From assembly GCF_016093545.1 (NCBI RefSeq), contig NZ_JADKYX010000001.1, positions 620,001-684,000 on the forward strand: a stretch of 64,000 bases of DNA, given 5' to 3'. Positions within the stretch are counted from its first letter, which is position 1, and each line of letters opens with the position of its first letter. This document shows, piece by piece, positions 15,030-23,643 of this stretch. The DNA comes from Massilia rhizosphaerae (lineage in GTDB: Bacteria > Pseudomonadota > Gammaproteobacteria > Burkholderiales > Burkholderiaceae_D). The position numbers and the translations under genes were made by a program. The notes under the pieces were generated by a model that was not told the origin of the DNA, did not search any database, and saw only the letters and a program-made list of their open reading frames with translations.

Positions 15030-15804
15030 CGGTGTCGTGTCCGGGGCCGCGCGCGGCCCACCACCAGGCACCCGCGACCATCAAGGCGAGAGCATACCAA
15101 GTGATCGCGTACACGAGGTGGCTGTTCGGGAATGTCACGACGGTGAGGCCGCCCACCGGGCGGTCGGGACTGCCGGGCGGGTTCTGGCCGGCGGCGGCGT
15201 CGACGAAGAACGGCGCCGCGGCGAGGCCGCGCGCGGCGGCGATGGCGGCCACGTCGCGGGTGTACCAGCGCCCTGCGGCCGGCACGTTCGTCCGCGTGAC
15301 CAGGCTGGCGTGCTCGCTCGTGCGCAGCAGGCCGGTGACGTCGACCGCGGGACCGGCGCCGGCGCACGGATCGCCCGCCGCCTTGCGCGGCGTGTAGCGA
15401 GTGGGGGCGCCCAGTTCGGCCGGAATGAAGCCGCGGTTGACGAGGATGATGCCGTCCGCCGTGCACATCGGCGTGAGCAGCCAGTAGCCGCTGCCCTCTT
15501 CCGTGAGGGCCTGGACGGGGGTGGTGAGATCGTAGAGATAAGCACCGTGCAGCTCGATGCGGCGGTACTCGTCGGATGCGGGGGTGATGCCGGCCCAGCG
15601 CGCGCGCGGTGGCGGCGGCGCCGGGGCGGCGTGCACGCGTGCGTTCACGCGTGCGATGAGGTCCAGTTTCCATTGCAGGCGATAGACCTGCCAGGTGCCC
15701 AGACCGGCGAACAGGACGACCAGCAGCAGCGCCGCGATCGCCAGCAGCGGGGAGAAACCCCGGCGGCCGGGAGCGGACGGCGCTGCGTGATCGTCCCGCG
15801 CCAT
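15022..15804 (-). CDS. SURF1 family oxidase assembly protein
   Basis: The 260-residue protein has the SURF1 plan: an N-terminal helix ending in GLGTWQVYRLQWKLDLI, a large periplasmic domain with YLYDLT and GYWLLTP, the conserved ILVNRGFIP, and a C-terminal helix starting HLVYAITWYALA. SURF1 helps insert heme a into haem-copper oxidases. Here it is embedded in a quinol oxidase operon, between cyoD (1-base overlap) and regB (8-base overlap), so it probably assists the bo-type enzyme. The identity is secure; the exact client is inferred from position. Confidence 0.92.
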   Translation of the reverse strand: MARDDHAAPSAPGRRGFSPLLAIAALLLVVLFAGLGTWQVYRLQWKLDLIARVNARVHAAPAPPPPRARWAGITPASDEYRRIELHGAYLYDLTTPVQALTEEGSGYWLLTPMCTADGIILVNRGFIPAELGAPTRYTPRKAAGDPCAGAGPAVDVTGLLRTSEHASLVTRTNVPAAGRWYTRDVAAIAAARGLAAAPFFVDAAAGQNPPGSPDRPVGGLTVVTFPNSHLVYAITWYALALMVAGAWWWAARGPGHDTDD

Positions 15805-16214
15805 TACTGCATGTCGTGCATGCCGTGTACCGAACCGCCGTCGTTGCCCATGTTGGGCATCATGTTGGCGTTCATGTGGTACATGACCCAGATCGAGCCG
15901 GTCAGCACGATGAACAGCAGGATGATGGTGAGGATCAGCGCCATCATGTTCCAGCCGCCTTCCGACTTCGAGTTCATGTGCAGGAAGTACACCATGTGCA
16001 CGATGACCTGCACGGCGGCGAAGCCGAGGATCACGAACTTGGTCGTGCCCGGCGCCAGCTGGTGGGTCATCACCAGCCAGAACGGGATCGCCGTCAGGAT
16101 CACCGACAGGATGAAGCCGATCGAGTAATCCTTGAAGCTGCCGTGGGCGTGCAGTTCGTCGTCGTGGTGGCCGTGGTCATGGCCGTGGGCGTGGGCGTGG
16201 TGCAGGTCGCTCAT
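15804..16214 (-). CDS. cyoD: Cytochrome bo ubiquinol oxidase subunit IV
   Basis: The 136-residue protein has three transmembrane helices and the subunit IV core GFILSVILTAIPFWLVM followed by VIVHMVYFLHMN. Its first 25 residues are unusually histidine-rich (HHAHAHGHDHGHHDDELHAH), which could bind metal. The C-terminus is rich in methionine, asparagine and glycine. CyoD stabilises the haem-copper catalytic subunit in the inner membrane. It overlaps cyoC by 4 bases (ATGA) and the SURF1 gene by 1 base. Confidence 0.92.
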   Translation of the reverse strand: MSDLHHAHAHGHDHGHHDDELHAHGSFKDYSIGFILSVILTAIPFWLVMTHQLAPGTTKFVILGFAAVQVIVHMVYFLHMNSKSEGGWNMMALILTIILLFIVLTGSIWVMYHMNANMMPNMGNDGGSVHGMHDMQ

Positions 16215-16846
16215 GGCAGGACTCCCATCAGGTAGACATAGGTGAACACGCCGATCCAGATGACGTCCAGGAAGTGCCAGAACATCGACAGGCAGGCGAG
16301 GCGGCGGTAGTTGGCGGCGGTGATGCCGTGCTTGCCGAGTTGGACCATCAGGGTGACGAGCCACACGATACCGAAGGTCACGTGCAGGCCGTGCGTGCCG
16401 ACCAGCGAGAAGAACGCGGTCAGGAAGCCCGAGCGCTGCGGGCCGTTGCCCTCGGCGATCAGGTGCGCGAATTCCTGCAGTTCCAGGAACAGGAAGCAGG
16501 CGCCGAAGATGCCCGTGACGAGCAGCCACATCTGGGTGCCCTTCACGTTCTTCTTCTGCGCGGCCAGCATGGCGAAGCCGTACGTGATCGACGAGAACAG
16601 CAGGAACGCCGTGTTCAGCGCGACGGTCGGCAGTTCGAAGATCTCGGCGCCGGACGGACCGCCCGCGTAGTTGCGGCCCAGGACGGCATAGGTCGCGAAC
16701 AGGCAGGCGAAGATGAGGCAGTCGCTCATCAGGTAGATCCAGAAACCGAGCAGCGTGCCGTTTTCCGGGTGGTGCTCGCGCACGTAGAAGCGCGAGCTCG
16801 GGTCGGCGCTCGCGGCGCCGGCGTGGGTTACGTTAATGTCAGACAT
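16211..16846 (-). CDS. cyoC: Cytochrome bo ubiquinol oxidase subunit III
   Basis: This 211-residue subunit has five transmembrane helices and standard CyoC motifs: [33 protein letters not shown] and [13 protein letters not shown], ending with the conserved [17 protein letters not shown]. It is a structural subunit of the proton-pumping terminal oxidase that takes electrons from ubiquinol to oxygen. It overlaps cyoB by 8 bases and cyoD by 4, so all four subunits are translationally coupled. Confidence 0.95.
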   Translation of the reverse strand: MSDINVTHAGAASADPSSRFYVREHHPENGTLLGFWIYLMSDCLIFACLFATYAVLGRNYAGGPSGAEIFELPTVALNTAFLLFSSITYGFAMLAAQKKNVKGTQMWLLVTGIFGACFLFLELQEFAHLIAEGNGPQRSGFLTAFFSLVGTHGLHVTFGIVWLVTLMVQLGKHGITAANYRRLACLSMFWHFLDVIWIGVFTYVYLMGVLP

Positions 16847-18842
16847 GGGCTTCCAGCATGCGGGTGCGAGCTTCTTCCGTGCGGGTCACTTCGTCCGCCG
16901 GGATGTAGTAGTCGCGTTTGTAATCGAACGTGTGGTAGATGGCGGCAGCGATCATCGCGACGAACGTCACGCCCACCAGCAGCCACATGTGCCAGATGAT
17001 GCCGAACGCCATGACGAACGCGATGCCCGGGATGACCGGACCGGCCCAGGTGTTCTTCGGCATGTGGATGGCGACGAAGTCCTTCAGCGGACGCTGGTAG
17101 CCGTTCTTCTTCATGTCGGCCCAGGTGTCGTTGTCGTGCACGACCGGGGTGAACGCGAAGTTGTAGGCCGGCGGCGGCGACGAGGTCGCCCATTCCAGCG
17201 TACGCGCGTTCCACGGATCGCCCGTCACGTCGGCCAGCTTCTTGCGGTTGATGATCGAAACGGCGATCTGCATCAGCAGGCAGCCGATGCCGGCGGCGAT
17301 CATCAGGGTGCCCAGCAGCGAGATCTGGAACAGCCAGTGGATCGACTCGTCGTCGAAGTGGCTCATGCGGCGGGTCACGCCCATGAAGCCCAGGATGTAC
17401 GGCGGCGTGAAGGCGACCCAGAAGCCGATCGACCACAGCCAGAAGGAGCGCACGCCCCAGGTACGGTCCAGCTTGAAGCCGAACGCCTTCGGCCACCAGT
17501 AGTTGATGCCGGCGAAGATGCCGAACACCACGCCGCCGATGATGACGTTGTGGAAGTGGGCGATCAGGAACAGCGAGTTGTGCAGCACGAAGTCGGCCGA
17601 CGGCACCGCCAGCATCACGCCGGTCATGCCGCCGATGATGAAGGTCAGCATGAACGACACGGTCCACATCATCGGCAGTTCATAGCGGATGCGGCCCTTG
17701 TACATGGTGAACAGCCAGTTGAAGATCTTCGCGCCCGTCGGGATCGAGATGATCATCGTGGTGATGCCGAAGAACGAGTTCACGCTTGCGCCCGAACCCA
17801 TCGTGAAGAAGTGGTGCAGCCACACGAGGTACGACAGGACCATGATCACGCAGGTCGCGTAGACCATCGACGAGTAGCCGAACAGGCGCTTGTTGCAGAA
17901 CGTCGCGACGACTTCCGAGTAGATGCCGAAGGCCGGCAGCACGAGGATGTAGACCTCGGGGTGGCCCCAGATCCAGATCAGGTTCACGTACATCATGGCG
18001 TTGCCGCCCAGCTCGTTCGTGAAGAAGTGCGTGTCGAACAGGCGGTCCAGGCCGAGCATGGCCAGCGTGGCGGTCAGGATCGGGAAGGTGATCACGATCA
18101 GGATGTTGGTGCACAGGGCGGTCCAGGTGAACACCGGCATCTTCATCAGGTCCATGCCCGGCGCGCGCATCTTGACGATGGTCACGATCAGGTTCACGCC
18201 CGACAGCAAGGTGCCGACACCCGCGACCTGCAACGACCACACGTAGTAGTCGACGCCGACGTCCGGGCTCGCCAGGATGCCGGACAGCGGCGGGTACGCC
18301 AGCCAGCCGGTACGGGCGAATTCGCCGACGAACAGCGAGGCCATCACGAGGATCGCGCCGGCCGTCGTCATCCAGAACGAGAAGTTGTTCAGGAACGGGA
18401 ACGCCACGTCGCGCGCGCCGATCTGCAGGGGCACGACGTAGTTCATCAGGCCCGTCACGAACGGCATCGCCACGAAGAAGATCATGATCACGCCGTGGGC
18501 GGTGAAGACCTGGTCGTAGTGGTGCGGCGGCAGGAAGCCGTGCGAATCGCCGAACGAGAACGCCTGCTGGGCGCGCATCATCAGCGCGTCGGCAAAGCCG
18601 CGCAGGAACATCACGAGGCCCAGCACCATGTACATGATGCCGATCTTCTTGTGGTCGATGCTGGTGAACCACTCTTTCCAGAGATAGCCCCACAGCTTGA
18701 ATTTCGTGAGCAGGCCGAGGACGACGAGGCCGCCCAGCGCCACCATGATAAAGGTTCCGATCAGGATCGGCTCGTGGTAGGGAATCGCTTCCCAGCTGAG
18801 CCGACCGAAGATCAACTTCGTTAAGTCAAATTGCTCGTGCAT
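16839..18842 (-). CDS. cyoB: Cytochrome bo ubiquinol oxidase subunit I
   Basis: The 667-residue catalytic subunit has about 15 transmembrane helices. It carries the N-terminal [16 protein letters not shown] typical of quinol oxidases, [16 protein letters not shown] with a haem-ligand histidine, [14 protein letters not shown] with the copper-B histidine and crosslinked tyrosine, LHHFFTMG, and [13 protein letters not shown]. It binds the low-spin haem and the haem-copper centre where oxygen is reduced, and pumps protons. It lies 2 bases downstream of cyoA. Confidence 0.97.
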   Translation of the reverse strand: MHEQFDLTKLIFGRLSWEAIPYHEPILIGTFIMVALGGLVVLGLLTKFKLWGYLWKEWFTSIDHKKIGIMYMVLGLVMFLRGFADALMMRAQQAFSFGDSHGFLPPHHYDQVFTAHGVIMIFFVAMPFVTGLMNYVVPLQIGARDVAFPFLNNFSFWMTTAGAILVMASLFVGEFARTGWLAYPPLSGILASPDVGVDYYVWSLQVAGVGTLLSGVNLIVTIVKMRAPGMDLMKMPVFTWTALCTNILIVITFPILTATLAMLGLDRLFDTHFFTNELGGNAMMYVNLIWIWGHPEVYILVLPAFGIYSEVVATFCNKRLFGYSSMVYATCVIMVLSYLVWLHHFFTMGSGASVNSFFGITTMIISIPTGAKIFNWLFTMYKGRIRYELPMMWTVSFMLTFIIGGMTGVMLAVPSADFVLHNSLFLIAHFHNVIIGGVVFGIFAGINYWWPKAFGFKLDRTWGVRSFWLWSIGFWVAFTPPYILGFMGVTRRMSHFDDESIHWLFQISLLGTLMIAAGIGCLLMQIAVSIINRKKLADVTGDPWNARTLEWATSSPPPAYNFAFTPVVHDNDTWADMKKNGYQRPLKDFVAIHMPKNTWAGPVIPGIAFVMAFGIIWHMWLLVGVTFVAMIAAAIYHTFDYKRDYYIPADEVTRTEEARTRMLEAHV

Positions 18843-18844
18843 GA

Positions 18845-19864
18845 TTACTTCTTCTTCACAGGATCATTGGGCTTGGCGCAGACCGCGCCGCCGGCCTGGG
18901 CCAGGCGGATCGCTGCGACTCGTTGGGTCGGGTTACGCATGGCCATTTCGCGCGCCTTCTTGGCATCTTCGTTCATCATCTTGTCCTCGCACACGACGCC
19001 GTCGGCGACGCAGCGGTTCAGGACGCGGTAGAACAGGTCGTTGTCGACGGCCGCGTAACGGTGCACCGGTTCCTTGATGCTCGGCTTTTCGAGCGTCAGG
19101 TAGTTGGCGCGGTCGAGGTTGCCGCCGCCGGCCTTGACCGACTGGACCCAGCCGTCGAAGTCGCCCTGCGACACGCCGCGGTAGCCGAAGCGCATGTCCG
19201 AATAGCCGGCGCCGCTGTAGTTGGCGGAGAAGCCGATCGACTGCACCGGCTTGTTCTGCACGGCGTTGAGCGTCGTTTCCATGCCCGGCATCGCGTAGAT
19301 CATGCCCGCCAGTTCCGGCACGTAGAAGGCGTTCATGACCGACGTCGCGCTGATCTTGAAGCGCACCGGCACGTCGACGGGAACGACCAGTTCGTTCACG
19401 GTGGCGATGCCCTGCTCCGGATAGATGAACAGCCATTTCCAGTCCATCGCCACGGCCTGGATCACCAGCGGCTTGGCGGATGCGGGAACCGGACGCCCTT
19501 CGGCGATGCGGTCCAGCGGACGGTACGGGTCGAGCTTGTGCGTGGAAATCCAGGTCACGAGGCCCAGGACGATGATGATCAGGAGGGGCGCGCCCCAAAT
19601 GACGAGTTCGAGCTTGGTGGAGTGGTCCCAATCCGGCTCGTAGGCCGCCTCGGTATTGCTCGCCCGGTATTTACGGGCGAAGACGATGATCAGAATGAAC
19701 ACCGGTACGATGATCAGCAACATCAGGATCACCGACACGATGATCAAATGCGCCTCTTGCTTGGCGATGTCACCGGAAGGGTTCATCACCACCGTATTGC
19801 AGCCGGCAAGGGCTGCCATCAGGGGGGAGAGGAACATTCCGCGACGGAGGGTCTTAGGAATCAT
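18845..19864 (-). CDS. cyoA: Cytochrome bo ubiquinol oxidase subunit II
   Basis: This 339-residue lipoprotein (lipobox ALAGC, cysteine at about residue 22) has two membrane helices and a periplasmic cupredoxin domain. The loop [13 protein letters not shown] lacks the cysteines that form the CuA centre in cytochrome c oxidases, which identifies it as a quinol oxidase subunit. The C-terminus after residue 280 has extra cysteines and a lysine end. It is the first gene of the operon cyoABCD-SURF1-regBA. ATG at 19864 has no clear Shine-Dalgarno sequence. A 34-bp inverted repeat lies just upstream. Confidence 0.95.
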   Translation of the reverse strand: MIPKTLRRGMFLSPLMAALAGCNTVVMNPSGDIAKQEAHLIIVSVILMLLIIVPVFILIIVFARKYRASNTEAAYEPDWDHSTKLELVIWGAPLLIIIVLGLVTWISTHKLDPYRPLDRIAEGRPVPASAKPLVIQAVAMDWKWLFIYPEQGIATVNELVVPVDVPVRFKISATSVMNAFYVPELAGMIYAMPGMETTLNAVQNKPVQSIGFSANYSGAGYSDMRFGYRGVSQGDFDGWVQSVKAGGGNLDRANYLTLEKPSIKEPVHRYAAVDNDLFYRVLNRCVADGVVCEDKMMNEDAKKAREMAMRNPTQRVAAIRLAQAGGAVCAKPNDPVKKK

Positions 19865-19876
19865 GCTTTTGTTTTA

Positions 19877-19910
19877 CGTTACATGGGAAAAATAACATGC
19901 TAATGTAACG
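19877..19910. promoter_or_regulatory. Inverted repeat upstream of the cyo operon
   Basis: CGTTACAT at 19877-19884 is repeated in inverse as ATGTAACG at 19903-19910, with an 18-base AT-rich spacer containing AACATGCTAATG. The arms lie 13 to 46 bases before the cyoA start and 103 bases or more before the divergent MFS gene. Arm spacing of about two and a half turns fits a dimeric or tetrameric regulator. The operon encodes RegA, so autoregulation is possible, but the sequence does not obviously match a RegA consensus I know. Confidence 0.45.
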
Positions 19911-20012
19911 CCAACGGCGTGCGTTTGGCGATTGGACGTTTTGTCCTACCCTTTTCCGTATTGCAGCATTTCAGAGGGTCCAAAGGCCGTCGGCTGATAA
20001 GGAGACGAAGAC

Positions 20013-21359
20013 ATGCAAGGCACCCCGAATACGTACGGCGGCGCAGGAGCCGCTCCCATCACAGCACCCCACTCCGGGGCCCGGAACATCAATGCCCGCG
20101 ACGGTCACATCGCGCCGGGCGAGATCGCGGTCGGCGTCGTCATCGGCCGCGCTTCCGAATACTTCGACTTCTTCGTTTACGCGATCGCTTCGGTGCTCGT
20201 GTTCCCCGCCGTGTTCTTCCCGTTCGCCGACCGGCTCGAGGGCACGCTCTACTCGTTCGCCATCTTCGCGCTGGCCTATGTGGCGCGGCCGATCGCGTCG
20301 CTGTTCTTCATGGTGCTCCAGCGCTGGTACAGCCGCGAGATCAAGCTGACCATCGCCCTGTTCCTGATGGGCTCAGCGACGGTCGCCATCTCGATGCTTC
20401 CCACTTATTCGCGCTGGGGCGAGTGGTCCATCATCTCCCTCGCGATCCTGCGCATCGGCCAGGGCGTCGCCCAGGGCGGCTCGTGGGACGGGCTGCCCTC
20501 GCTGCTCGCGCTCAATGCCCCGGAAAACAAGCGTGGATGGTACGCCATGTTGGGACAACTTGGCGCACCAACGGGATTCATCATCGCGGCGGGCCTGTTT
20601 TCCTACCTGATGGCCGAGCTGTCGCAGGACGACTTCCTCGTCTGGGGCTGGCGTTATCCGTTCTACGTGGCGTTCGCGATCAACGTCGTCGCGCTGTTCG
20701 CCCGCCTGCGGCTCGTGTCGACGCCCGACTACACGCACCTGCTCGACGAGCATGAGCTCGACCCGGCGCCGGCCCGCGAAGTGATCGGCCACCAGGGCAC
20801 GAACATCGTCATCGGCGCCCTCGCCGCCCTGTGCAGCTATGCGCTGTTCCACCTGGTGACCGTGTTCCCGCTGTCGTGGATCCAGCTGTACGACACGCGC
20901 TCGATGGCGGAATTCCTGCAGGTCCAGATGATGGGCGCGGGGCTGGGCATCGTCGGCGTGCTGGCGTCCGGCATCATCGCGGACAAGTTCGGCCGGCGCA
21001 ACACGCTGGGCACGCTGGCGGCGCTGATCGCGCTGTTCTCCGTCTTCATCCCCACGCTGATGGATGGCGGCGTGAACGGCCAGAACACGTTCATCCTCGT
21101 CGGGTTCCTGCTGCTGGGCCTGTCGTACGGCCAGGCCGCCGGCGCCGTGACGTCGAACTTCCTGCCGCAATACCGCTACACGGGCGCCGCCCTCACGTCC
21201 GACCTCGCCTGGCTCGTGGGCGCCGCCTTCGCCCCGCTCGTCGCGCTGGGCCTGGCCGCGAACTTCGGCCTGGGGTACGTCAGCCTCTACCTGCTGTCCG
21301 GCGCCCTGGGCTCCCTGGCGGCCCTGAGCCTGAACCGGGCCCTCGAGATCCGAAACTGA
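20013..21359 (+). CDS. MFS transporter, metabolite:H+ symporter-like
   Basis: The 448-residue protein has twelve hydrophobic helices. It shows a major facilitator pattern: ASEYFDFFVYAIASVLVFPA in helix 1 is typical of the metabolite:proton symporter group, with ADKFGRRNTLGTLAA as the second-half loop motif. The first-half cytoplasmic loop reads LQRWYSREIKLTIAL and lacks the classical GRR motif. The substrate cannot be told. A strong site AAGGAGACGA precedes ATG at 20013. It is divergent from cyoA with 148 bases between, and is followed by a good terminator. Confidence 0.85.
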   Translation: MQGTPNTYGGAGAAPITAPHSGARNINARDGHIAPGEIAVGVVIGRASEYFDFFVYAIASVLVFPAVFFPFADRLEGTLYSFAIFALAYVARPIASLFFMVLQRWYSREIKLTIALFLMGSATVAISMLPTYSRWGEWSIISLAILRIGQGVAQGGSWDGLPSLLALNAPENKRGWYAMLGQLGAPTGFIIAAGLFSYLMAELSQDDFLVWGWRYPFYVAFAINVVALFARLRLVSTPDYTHLLDEHELDPAPAREVIGHQGTNIVIGALAALCSYALFHLVTVFPLSWIQLYDTRSMAEFLQVQMMGAGLGIVGVLASGIIADKFGRRNTLGTLAALIALFSVFIPTLMDGGVNGQNTFILVGFLLLGLSYGQAAGAVTSNFLPQYRYTGAALTSDLAWLVGAAFAPLVALGLAANFGLGYVSLYLLSGALGSLAALSLNRALEIRN

Positions 21360-21382
21360 ACGACGCTTTCATCGCAGAGCTT

Positions 21383-21411
21383 ATGCCCCGGTCGAGCCGG
21401 GGCATTTTTTT
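21383..21411 (+). terminator. Rho-independent terminator of the MFS gene
   Basis: A 9-bp stem (ATGCCCCGG/CCGGGGCAT) around a 5-base loop is followed by seven Ts, 24 bases after the transporter stop codon. This is a textbook intrinsic terminator on the plus strand. Confidence 0.92.
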
Positions 21412-21418
21412 ACCCGCG

Positions 21419-21646
21419 AAATTCGGGGTCAGAGCACATTTCGGCTCGAATTCGGGGTCAGAGCACAGTTTGGATCATCATCCGCGCGTCAACATCTGGC
21501 GCCGGCTAGCCTGCGGTGTGCGCACGATCTCCGTGTGAATCCGTGGGCCGGCTTCGATCCGCGCGAAAAAAACTGCTCCGGAGATTGTGTGCCCAAAAGT
21601 GCTCTGACCCCGAATTTCGCCAGAAAAGTGCTCTGACCCCGAATTT
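21419..21646. repeat. Four-copy palindromic repeat cluster (REP/BIME-like)
   Basis: The 18-mer AATTCGGGGTCAGAGCAC occurs twice in direct orientation (21420-21437 and 21449-21466). Its exact reverse complement also occurs twice (21599-21616 and 21628-21645). The two pairs face each other across 132 bases that show no gene. Arms at both ends could fold into one long stem. The cluster fills most of the gap between the MFS terminator and the manganese catalase gene. It resembles interspersed palindromic elements mobilised by REP-associated transposases, but no transposase gene is nearby. Confidence 0.85.
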
Positions 21647-21688
21647 ATTTGAGCGGCCGAAGGCTGCGCGCCCTCGGCCGTGGGGGCG

Positions 21689-22630
21689 TCAGTGCAGCGG
21701 CGGCGCGCCCGCGCTGGGCTGGGCGCCCGGGTTCACGGTCATGCCGTCGGCGAGGGTCTGGTTACCCATGCCCAGTTCGGCGCCCGTCGGCGGGTCGATG
21801 GTCGGATCGGACGTGGTGCGGTCGGCCATCTGCTTGAGGATGTCGATGTCCTTGGCCGGAAGCTTGACGTCCGCCTCGCCCGTGCCGCCGTCGACGGCCA
21901 TCTGCTTGTCGCGGTCCGATACGAAGTCCCAGTTCTCGCTCTGGTTCCAGGAGCCGCGCACCTCGCCCGGGCCTTGCGACATATTGAAATAGGTGTTGGC
22001 GAAGCGTGGGTCGCCCGGCATTTTCCCCGGAGGGAAGTTGGGCGCGATCGCGTACAGCGCCTTCTCGAACGACTTCTGGTGCGCGATCTCGCGCGTCATG
22101 AGAAAGCCCAGCGCCTCCTTCACGCCCGGGTCGTCCGTCAGGGCGATCAGGCGCTCGTAGACGATCTTCGCGCGCGCTTCGGCGGCGATGTTGGAGCGCA
22201 GGTCGGCGGTCGGCTCGCCGATCGTGTCGATGTAGGCCGCCGACCACGGGACGCCGGCCGAGTTGACGAGCGCCGGACCGCCGCCGTACAGCACTTGCGT
22301 CACGTGGCTGTCGTTGCCCGCGCCCTGGATCTTGCGGTACAACTCCGCCTCGCCGTCGACGGCTTCCGCCAGCTCGCCCTTGGCGCCCTTGTTCAGCATG
22401 GCGACGATGTGCCCGATGACCTCCAGGTGGCTGAGCTCCTCGGTCGCGATATCGAACAGCATGTCCTTGCGGCCCGGATCGTCCTCGCCCACGGCCTGGG
22501 TGAAGTAGCGCATGGCCGCGGCCAGTTCGCCCTGCGGACCGCCGAATTGTTCGAGCATCAGGTTGGCCAGGCCGGGATTCGGTTCGCTGACGCGCACGGT
22601 GTACTGCAGGCGCTTGTTGTGTGCAAACAT
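21689..22630 (-). CDS. Manganese (non-haem) catalase
   Basis: This 313-residue enzyme is a dimanganese catalase that converts hydrogen peroxide to water and oxygen. The metal ligands are visible: E35 in GPQGELAAAMRYF, E65 and H68 in ATEELSHLEVIGH, E151 in AAEARAKIVYERL and H184 in TREIAHQKSF, with the 33-residue spacing expected between the last two. The C-terminal 40 residues are a flexible proline and glycine-rich tail. ATG at 22630 follows TGGAGGAA. It is transcribed divergently from a hemerythrin gene. Confidence 0.94.
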   Translation of the reverse strand: MFAHNKRLQYTVRVSEPNPGLANLMLEQFGGPQGELAAAMRYFTQAVGEDDPGRKDMLFDIATEELSHLEVIGHIVAMLNKGAKGELAEAVDGEAELYRKIQGAGNDSHVTQVLYGGGPALVNSAGVPWSAAYIDTIGEPTADLRSNIAAEARAKIVYERLIALTDDPGVKEALGFLMTREIAHQKSFEKALYAIAPNFPPGKMPGDPRFANTYFNMSQGPGEVRGSWNQSENWDFVSDRDKQMAVDGGTGEADVKLPAKDIDILKQMADRTTSDPTIDPPTGAELGMGNQTLADGMTVNPGAQPSAGAPPLH

Positions 22631-22943
22631 TCCGATTCCTCCAGTGTTGGATTGGATGGCCCGCGCGGAACGCGTCCTGCGTTACCGCGCGGACAAACGA
22701 ACGCGCCGAAGCGCGCCCGGTTGCCGCCATCATCGCAGCGTTGCGGCACCGGGTAATCAGCAACGAAGCCGTGTCTGTGTAGGATTGCAAGCGACAGCCA
22801 GCCGAGTGTGCCAGCCTGGGCCGGACGCCCCATGCGTCATCGGCCGACAAGACCGTGCGGCGCCCTCCTACGCGGCAGCTCTAGCGCCCGCACTACCATG
22901 CATCTAACGAGCCCACGGTCCAACCAGCGCACAGGAGACCTTC
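22631..22943. other. Divergent intergenic region, no gene seen
   Basis: These 313 bases separate the manganese catalase and hemerythrin genes, which diverge. I see the ribosome sites at both ends (TGGAGGAA for the catalase, AGGAGA for the hemerythrin gene) but no convincing small gene, RNA, terminator or clear operator. Both promoters must lie here. Confidence 0.6.
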
Positions 22944-23522
22944 ATGTTTTCCCTGAAAAAACTCAGTCCATCCATCACCGACATGATCCGCTTCGATCAC
23001 TCGCACGTGATGGTGACGTTCCACCAATACACGCGCGACAAGCGGCCCAGCGTCAAAAAGGCGCTGGCGGAAACGATCTGCGACGCCTTGGAAATCCACG
23101 CGACGCTCGAGGAAGAAATCTTTTATCCCGCCTTGCGCCCGCGCGCCCACGACCAGAAGGTCATGGACAAGAGCGTGCCGGAACACGACGAGATGCGCGC
23201 CGTGATCGCCGAACTGCGCCGCACCGATCCGAAATCGCCGCGCCACGACGAACTCGTGTTCCAGTTGATGCGCGACGTCCAGCACCACGTGGCCGACGAG
23301 GAAACCGTGCTGCTGCCGGACGCCGAGCAGTCGCTGAGCCACGAGCGCCTGTGCGAGCTGGGCGCGCAGATGACGAAGCGGCGCCTGGAACTGGTGACGC
23401 CGAAAGCGGGCAAGATCGCCGCCAACACGGCCGTCGGCTTTTCCGGCAGCACGGCCGCCATCGTCGTCGGCGTCGCCAGCGCCCTGTTCGCGGCCCGCGC
23501 GTTCACCCGCAAGCCGGCTTGA
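22944..23522 (+). CDS. Hemerythrin-domain protein with C-terminal membrane helix
   Basis: The 192-residue protein has a hemerythrin HHE fold: RFDHSHVMVTFHQY, EIHATLEEEIFYPAL, PEHDEMRAVIAEL and VQHHVADEETVLLP supply the histidines and carboxylates for a di-iron site. The last 30 residues hold a glycine and alanine-rich helix (STAAIVVGVASALFAARAF) that may anchor it in the membrane. Hemerythrins bind oxygen or nitric oxide, or store iron. Its place opposite manganese catalase suggests a role in oxygen or peroxide handling. ATG at 22944 follows AGGAGA. Confidence 0.9.
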   Translation: MFSLKKLSPSITDMIRFDHSHVMVTFHQYTRDKRPSVKKALAETICDALEIHATLEEEIFYPALRPRAHDQKVMDKSVPEHDEMRAVIAELRRTDPKSPRHDELVFQLMRDVQHHVADEETVLLPDAEQSLSHERLCELGAQMTKRRLELVTPKAGKIAANTAVGFSGSTAAIVVGVASALFAARAFTRKPA

Positions 23523-23602
23523 AGGCCGGTCGACAGGCGTTTTTCGCAGCGGCGAGAGGCCGTCTGCGCTCCCCCGGCATGGCGTGACCTCGCGCCGGCC
23601 CT

Positions 23603-23643
23603 GCCCGCAACCGCGTCCGCACGCGGTTGCGGGCTTCTTCATT
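23603..23643 (+). terminator. Terminator hairpin after the hemerythrin gene
   Basis: A perfect 14-bp stem (GCCCGCAACCGCGT with its complement) closes a CCGC loop and is followed by TTCTTCATT. It lies 80 bases after the hemerythrin stop and overlaps the end of lrgB, which converges. The T run is interrupted, so strength is moderate. Confidence 0.75.
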
